Positions 18,201-20,389 of a stretch of DNA of 20,389 nucleotides are shown here, piece after piece. The first letter of the stretch is position 1. Every line of letters begins with the position of its first letter. The DNA is taken from contig NW_003109081.1 in assembly GCF_000003605.2 (NCBI RefSeq), positions 35,573 through 55,961 of the forward strand, in the 5' to 3' direction. This stretch comes from Saccoglossus kowalevskii (lineage: Eukaryota > Hemichordata > Enteropneusta > Harrimaniidae). The notes below the pieces were generated by a model, which worked only from the letters and a program-made list of their open reading frames with translations, was not told the origin of the DNA and searched no databases. A program made the position numbers and the translations under genes.

Positions 18201-20127
18201 AAAAACGTGACACAGTAAAGTTTGACCTACCTTTATTGTAAGTAATGTAGTGTTCGTGAAGTTTTCTTCGTAACAGTGCAGTAAACCTACGAGTGATATC
18301 AGCCACTGTTCTGGGTCCAGCTGTGGGAAGGTATTTAGCCCAATGTATGAAGTCAGCTAACAAACCATTGCCAATTCCTACTGTCATTTCATCCGTGATT
18401 TTGACGCATTCGAGAAATTCTTTATCCTTCAAAGAGTAACTAAACAAGCCGGTAAGTGAAGATTGTGCCACTATGGGGATCCAACAATTTAATGGGTTGT
18501 CATTTTGAAAATGATACAAAATTCAAAAATCTAGCAAGTATGAAAGCGATACTGCGGAAATCGTAAGAGGAGACCGACGATTTTGGCGCCAAAATGTGGA
18601 AATTCTAGCCAAGATTCGACCTCTGACCGCCATCCTAACCATTTAAGGTCAAAATGACCCGAAAAAGTTTTAGTCCCATTGTTTATCACCGCGTTTGTGT
18701 CTCTAGAAATTGACGCATGCGTCGTGTAGGTTCGTGGCGGCAACATGTCCCTGGGTACTTGGCAATCGGAAAGATAGACACGGAGAAAAGTGTTGCTATA
18801 GCACCACACATGTTTATCGCACACGAGATTAAGAGAATCCTACTATACTTTCCGTGCAGGTTGCTGCAGACTTACTTGCATCCAAAGCACAGCGATGCCA
18901 TTATATTGGAAATGAGAAGCATCAGCATCGGCTTTACATCAATTGGTATATCTTCATTTTCTTCCAATAGTGATTTGAACCTCGGGAAAACTTGCTCCGT
19001 GACCAATTTCTCCAGGGCCTCACCACTGGCAAAAGCTCTATCATTGACGTAATATCAACATTATTGATTTGTGAGTGGTACGTACTATTCGTAACTTAGG
19101 TCGTAAAATAGGCCATGTTTAGTTTTATCGCTGATTCGCTCACTTTAAAATATACGTGATCGTACTTGATAAATTCCTTAGATGTATCTACCGTTGTCAC
19201 AATATATTTGCAATATATTCAAAGTAGATAGATGATCTGTAAACCTGTAATAGATCGAGTTATCTGCAGCAGAGTTTTGATCAGATTGAGAGGGCTACTG
19301 CGAGGGTCCCACCAGAAATATCTTTATCGCCACTTGCAATTTGTTTACCAGACGTAACACGCATTGTTTAAATCTGATGTGTTTATTTAGTTTATTTTCG
19401 TTGTAGTTCACTATATCTTGTATTCACTAACACTAGAAACTCAGGCTAGCGTAACTAGTAACACTACTTTTGTTTTGTTTTAAATTAAATTTTCTTTTGT
19501 TTCTTCACCGTTCATCGGAAGAATCAGATAACAAACAAAAAAAAAGAACAACAAATACACACAAACAAATGGCAGTTGTACATCTGGGTCCATCTACATC
19601 CGGGATAGTTACCTGATTGCTTCACGTACCAGTTTCCTGTGTAGTTTCCATGTTGGTCCGTATTCACCGAATACGATGTCTTTGCGGCCTTGTGTGAAAA
19701 TATAAGCTGAAATGAAAACAAATTGAAAGACCGTTTATCTGTTATTTCCTTGAGATGGAACATTTCTTGAGGTTTCAGACTTACAACTAATTTTTATTTT
19801 TATTTACGATACTGATTAGAACGTCAACACTCAAGAAATTTCACATTTGACTCACAACTCTCGCGATATCATACAATAGCATCACAGCGACATGTGTGAG
19901 CTTTGTGACAAGATTCGATTTTTTTTTTCAAAATGCTGAAATTGTAATCTTACTTGAATACACATACGGCCTCCCGGCAAAGTCATTCTGCTTTCTCACC
20001 AAAGCCTCCTTAACCAATTGCACGTTGTTAAGCACTACAATTTTGTGACTCCCTAATTGGATTGAAAATATATCACCATACTTCTTTGCCAATTTCATAA
20101 AACTTATTTGTGGATTTTGGCCGATAC
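15028..20127 (-). CDS. Cytochrome P450, CYP17-like (CYP2 clan), 8 exons, N-terminus off-window
   Basis: Join on the minus strand: 20127-19954, 19706-19613, 19037-18876, 18439-18231, 16841-16716, 16487-16248, 15766-15668, 15296-15028. Every intron is GT-AG and all phases match, giving 456 residues plus TAA. Numbering from the first whole visible codon: GRP at the end of the B-C region near residue 50, WKLHR at 77-81 (helix C, haem propionate), AGVDTS at 255-260 (oxygen activation), EVMR at 312-315 (ExxR), PGRF at 367-370, and FSAGRRMCIG at 389-398 with haem-ligand Cys396. The family is a haem monooxygenase, normally ER-anchored and fed by NADPH-P450 reductase. About 55 N-terminal residues (anchor, proline hinge) are missing, so the full protein would be about 510 residues, close to vertebrate CYP17A1 at 508. 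VAPLAIPHQA..DSSIG and NLWALHNDVKEW are the CYP17-like stretches. P450 identity is certain and CYP17 affinity likely; substrate is inferred, and CYP1 or other CYP2-clan membership remains possible. Confidence 0.95.
15668..15766 (-). CDS. P450 exon G: beta-sheet 1 and K' region
   Basis: The acceptor is TTTTATTACCAAAG|GCGGC and the donor AATCCTG|GTGAG, phase 1 to phase 1. It encodes GYRIPKDTLVMVNLWALHND followed by VKEWDNPREFNP. The NLWALHxxxKEW pattern matches the corresponding CYP17 segment closely. The intron falls inside the PERF motif. Confidence 0.95.
15953..16118. repeat. Degenerate tandem repeat in P450 intron 6
   Basis: Four eroded units of about 36-47 bp. Each begins with a GGTACTA variant followed by an AGTGAGAACA-like block and an A-rich end (units start near 15953, 15994, 16025 and 16073). 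The minus-strand open frame over this stretch is a by-product of the repeat. Confidence 0.5.
16248..16487 (-). CDS. P450 exon F: helix I to K, ExxR motif
   Basis: The acceptor is TTTTATTTTCAG|CTGGTG, preceded by an uninterrupted T22 tract (A-run at 16496-16517 on the plus strand). The donor is ATCTATAG|GTATG. Phase 1 to phase 1. It encodes AGVDTS (oxygen activation), LNYPEIQGRVAKEI, the K-helix INEVMR (ExxR) and VAPLAIPHQACVDSSIG. The last stretch is the most CYP17-like segment of the gene. Confidence 0.95.
16496..16517. repeat. A22 homopolymer (T22 tract at exon F acceptor)
   Basis: An uninterrupted run of 22 A on the plus strand, 9 nt from exon F. On the coding strand it is the polypyrimidine tract of that acceptor. 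Confidence 0.9.
16716..16841 (-). CDS. P450 exon E: G-H region to start of helix I
   Basis: The acceptor is TTATCTATAG|GTAACATC and the donor TTTGGTG|GTAAGT, phase 1 to phase 1. It encodes NIRDFTDRLIKARNDAIEDN and ends LTETHMVQTLSDMFG. The intron interrupts the I-helix just before AGVDT, a place where vertebrate CYP17 also has an intron as I recall it. Confidence 0.93.
16970..17580. mobile_element. MITE-like inverted-repeat element in P450 intron 4
   Basis: The left end reads ATATCAACTTTTCA (from 16971). The reverse complement of the right end reads ATATTCAACTTTTCA (from 17579). Further in, the left arm has CAAGGAATTGTGGGTAAAA and the inverted right arm CAAAGGATTTTGGGTAAAA, followed by matching ATATCATC/ATATGACGTCAT and ACATTTGTTG/GTATTTGCTG. 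Arms are therefore about 100 bp and diverged by indels. The interior has no coding frame, so it would be non-autonomous. A target-site duplication is not clear. Confidence 0.5.
17838..17848. repeat. G11 homopolymer in intron 4
   Basis: Eleven consecutive G in strongly AT-rich DNA. Length in such runs is error-prone in assemblies. Confidence 0.85.
18231..18439 (-). CDS. P450 exon D: helices F-G region
   Basis: The acceptor is GGCTTGTTTAG|TTACT and the donor AATAAAG|GTAGGT. Entered in phase 2, left in phase 1. It encodes YSLKDKEFLECVKITDEMTV, then ADFIHWAKYLPT (the usual D.hPWL..hP position after helix F) and a basic helix RRFTALLRRKLHEHY. This is the most variable part of P450s and carries substrate recognition sites 2 and 3, so it would tell most about substrate. 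Confidence 0.92.
18581..18594. promoter_or_regulatory. Perfect 14-bp palindrome, E2F-like
   Basis: TTTTGGCGCCAAAA is its own reverse complement and contains two overlapping E2F-type TTTGGCGC sites. It lies in P450 intron 3, 52 bp from the ERE-like site, in a locally GC-richer stretch. Confidence 0.35.
18646..18660. promoter_or_regulatory. Estrogen-response-element-like palindrome in P450 intron 3
   Basis: AGGTCAAAATGACCC: two AGGTCA half-sites inverted with a 3-bp spacer, one mismatch at the last base. The core GGTCAnnnTGACC is exact. This IR3 layout is the classical steroid/estrogen receptor and ERR arrangement. Function is inferred from the motif alone. Confidence 0.4.
18712..18723. promoter_or_regulatory. 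Perfect 12-bp palindrome, NRF1-like
   Basis: GACGCATGCGTC is its own reverse complement and resembles an NRF1 site (GCGCATGCGC). It is in P450 intron 3, near the E2F-like and ERE-like sites. Confidence 0.3.
18876..19037 (-). CDS. P450 exon C: helices D-E
   Basis: The acceptor is CAATGATAG|AGCTT and the donor TGCAA|GTAAG, phase 2 to phase 2. It encodes AFASGEALEKLVTEQVFPRF followed by an acidic loop and LLISNIMASLCFGC, the helix E stretch (LCFG) typical of CYP2-clan enzymes. A plus-strand open frame over 18717-19052 is the antisense shadow of this exon. Confidence 0.93.
19613..19706 (-). CDS. P450 exon B: B-C loop and helix C
   Basis: The acceptor is TTTTCATTTTCAG|CTTAT and the donor ATCAG|GTAAC. 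The exon is entered in phase 1 and left in phase 2. In the spliced frame it reads GRKDIVFGEYGPTWKLHRKL, holding the helix C WxxxR pair that contacts the haem. The longer open frame visible at 19524-19763 is a different frame that runs through both splice sites; it is not the gene. Confidence 0.93.
19954..20127 (-). CDS. P450 exon A (first visible): helix A to GRP
   Basis: The acceptor is a T-rich tract ending CGGAAG at 20133-20128. The donor is TTCAA|GTAAG (GT at 19953-19952). The exon starts and ends in phase 1. It encodes NPQISFMKLAKKYGDIFSIQ, then a beta-strand, and ends DFAGRPYVYS. The open frame runs past the acceptor to an ATG at 20185, but the residues there have no PGP hinge or anchor, so that extension is read as intron. 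Known vertebrate CYP17 genes keep the N-terminus and this part in one exon, so the intron upstream of this exon would be an extra one. The acceptor is the weakest boundary of the gene. Confidence 0.85.
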
Positions 20128-20389
20128 CTTCCGATAAAAATAAAATCGTGTTTAGATTTCTGAGACAGTATACAATCAATACCAATAGATAATTTGTAGT
20201 AATTATTTACCCCTATAGACTATTCAGGGCAGTATACAATCTATGCCAATATACCATCTACGGTAGTAGATAACTGAAGAAATATACAATCGATGATGGC
20301 AGTAGATAACTGAAGAAATCTATAGCAATATACTATATGTAGCAATGAACTATTTATGGTAGTATGCAATATATGGCAACACAGTTTTG
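20128..20389 (-). other. Partial upstream intron of the P450 gene
   Basis: No frame here gives a membrane anchor or PGP hinge, so the first coding exon should lie beyond the right edge. The stretch is AT-rich and made largely of degenerate direct repeats. Confidence 0.6.
20164..20389. repeat. Degenerate short tandem repeats
   Basis: CAGTATACAATC followed by a variant of ATGCCAATA occurs near 20166 and 20231. GTAGATAACTGAAGAAAT occurs at about 20262 and 20302. Variants of agCAATATAC and agTATGCAATATATGG continue to the window edge. Unit length varies (roughly 36-65 bp) and copies are eroded. Confidence 0.6.

Noticed and set aside
18531-18824. 97-codon minus-strand frame in intron 3
   Set aside because: Lies between exons C and D, which join in phase without it; no P450 motif in it.
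18717-19052. 111-codon plus-strand open frame
   Set aside because: It is the antisense of P450 exon C and the neighbouring intron; the minus strand gives the conserved protein.
19524-19763. 79-codon minus-strand frame over exon B
   Set aside because: Wrong frame; the spliced frame gives the conserved WKLHR helix C.
20128-20185. ATG at 20185 as the P450 start
   Set aside because: The added residues lack the hydrophobic anchor and proline hinge, and a plausible acceptor sits at 20128; a true first exon upstream is more likely.

Overview
The window looks like AT-rich nuclear DNA from an invertebrate animal, probably marine (mollusc, echinoderm, hemichordate or lancelet grade; the sequence alone does not say which). 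Genes are split by GT-AG introns, intergenic DNA is long, and there are remnants of a LINE, MITE-like inverted-repeat elements and a minisatellite. There are no bacterial-style operons.

Right part (about 14.85-20.39 kb): the one confident gene. Eight exons of a cytochrome P450 lie on the minus strand (20127 down to 15028). Their splice phases all agree, giving 456 residues plus a TAA stop with no internal stop or frameshift. The P450 signatures are present: helix C WKLHR, I-helix AGVDTS, K-helix EVMR, and the haem loop FSAGRRMCIG with its cysteine. The stretches VAPLAIPHQACVDSSIG and NLWALHNDVKEW are most like CYP17 (steroid 17-alpha-hydroxylase/17,20-lyase) within the CYP2 clan. The N-terminal anchor and proline-rich hinge must be encoded beyond the right edge. 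Introns hold an exact estrogen-response-element core with two further perfect palindromes (intron 3), a roughly 0.6-kb inverted-repeat element (intron 4), a T22 tract at one acceptor, and a degenerate tandem repeat (intron 6).

Left part (0-11.3 kb): a possible 3' end of a plus-strand gene lies at the left edge (AATAAA at 399). A 189-bp MITE-like element at 1379-1567 is flanked by TA. A decayed LINE on the minus strand (about 2390-3900) keeps recognisable endonuclease and reverse-transcriptase pieces. Three short segments look coding but are unidentified (minus 6085-6252, plus 5258-5344, plus 8097-8270). A frameshifted coding-like stretch lies at 7410-7573, and a 45-bp repeat is shared between 4911 and 6642. 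A 29-bp minisatellite with alternating dimer structure occupies 8571-9134. A CpG-richer, promoter-like patch with NRF1- and CCAAT-type sites lies near 11.04-11.12 kb.

Middle (11.3-14.85 kb): no gene could be supported. No tRNA, rRNA, CRISPR array or intact transposase was recognised. Apart from the P450 and the LINE, most gene-like calls here are low confidence and are marked so.
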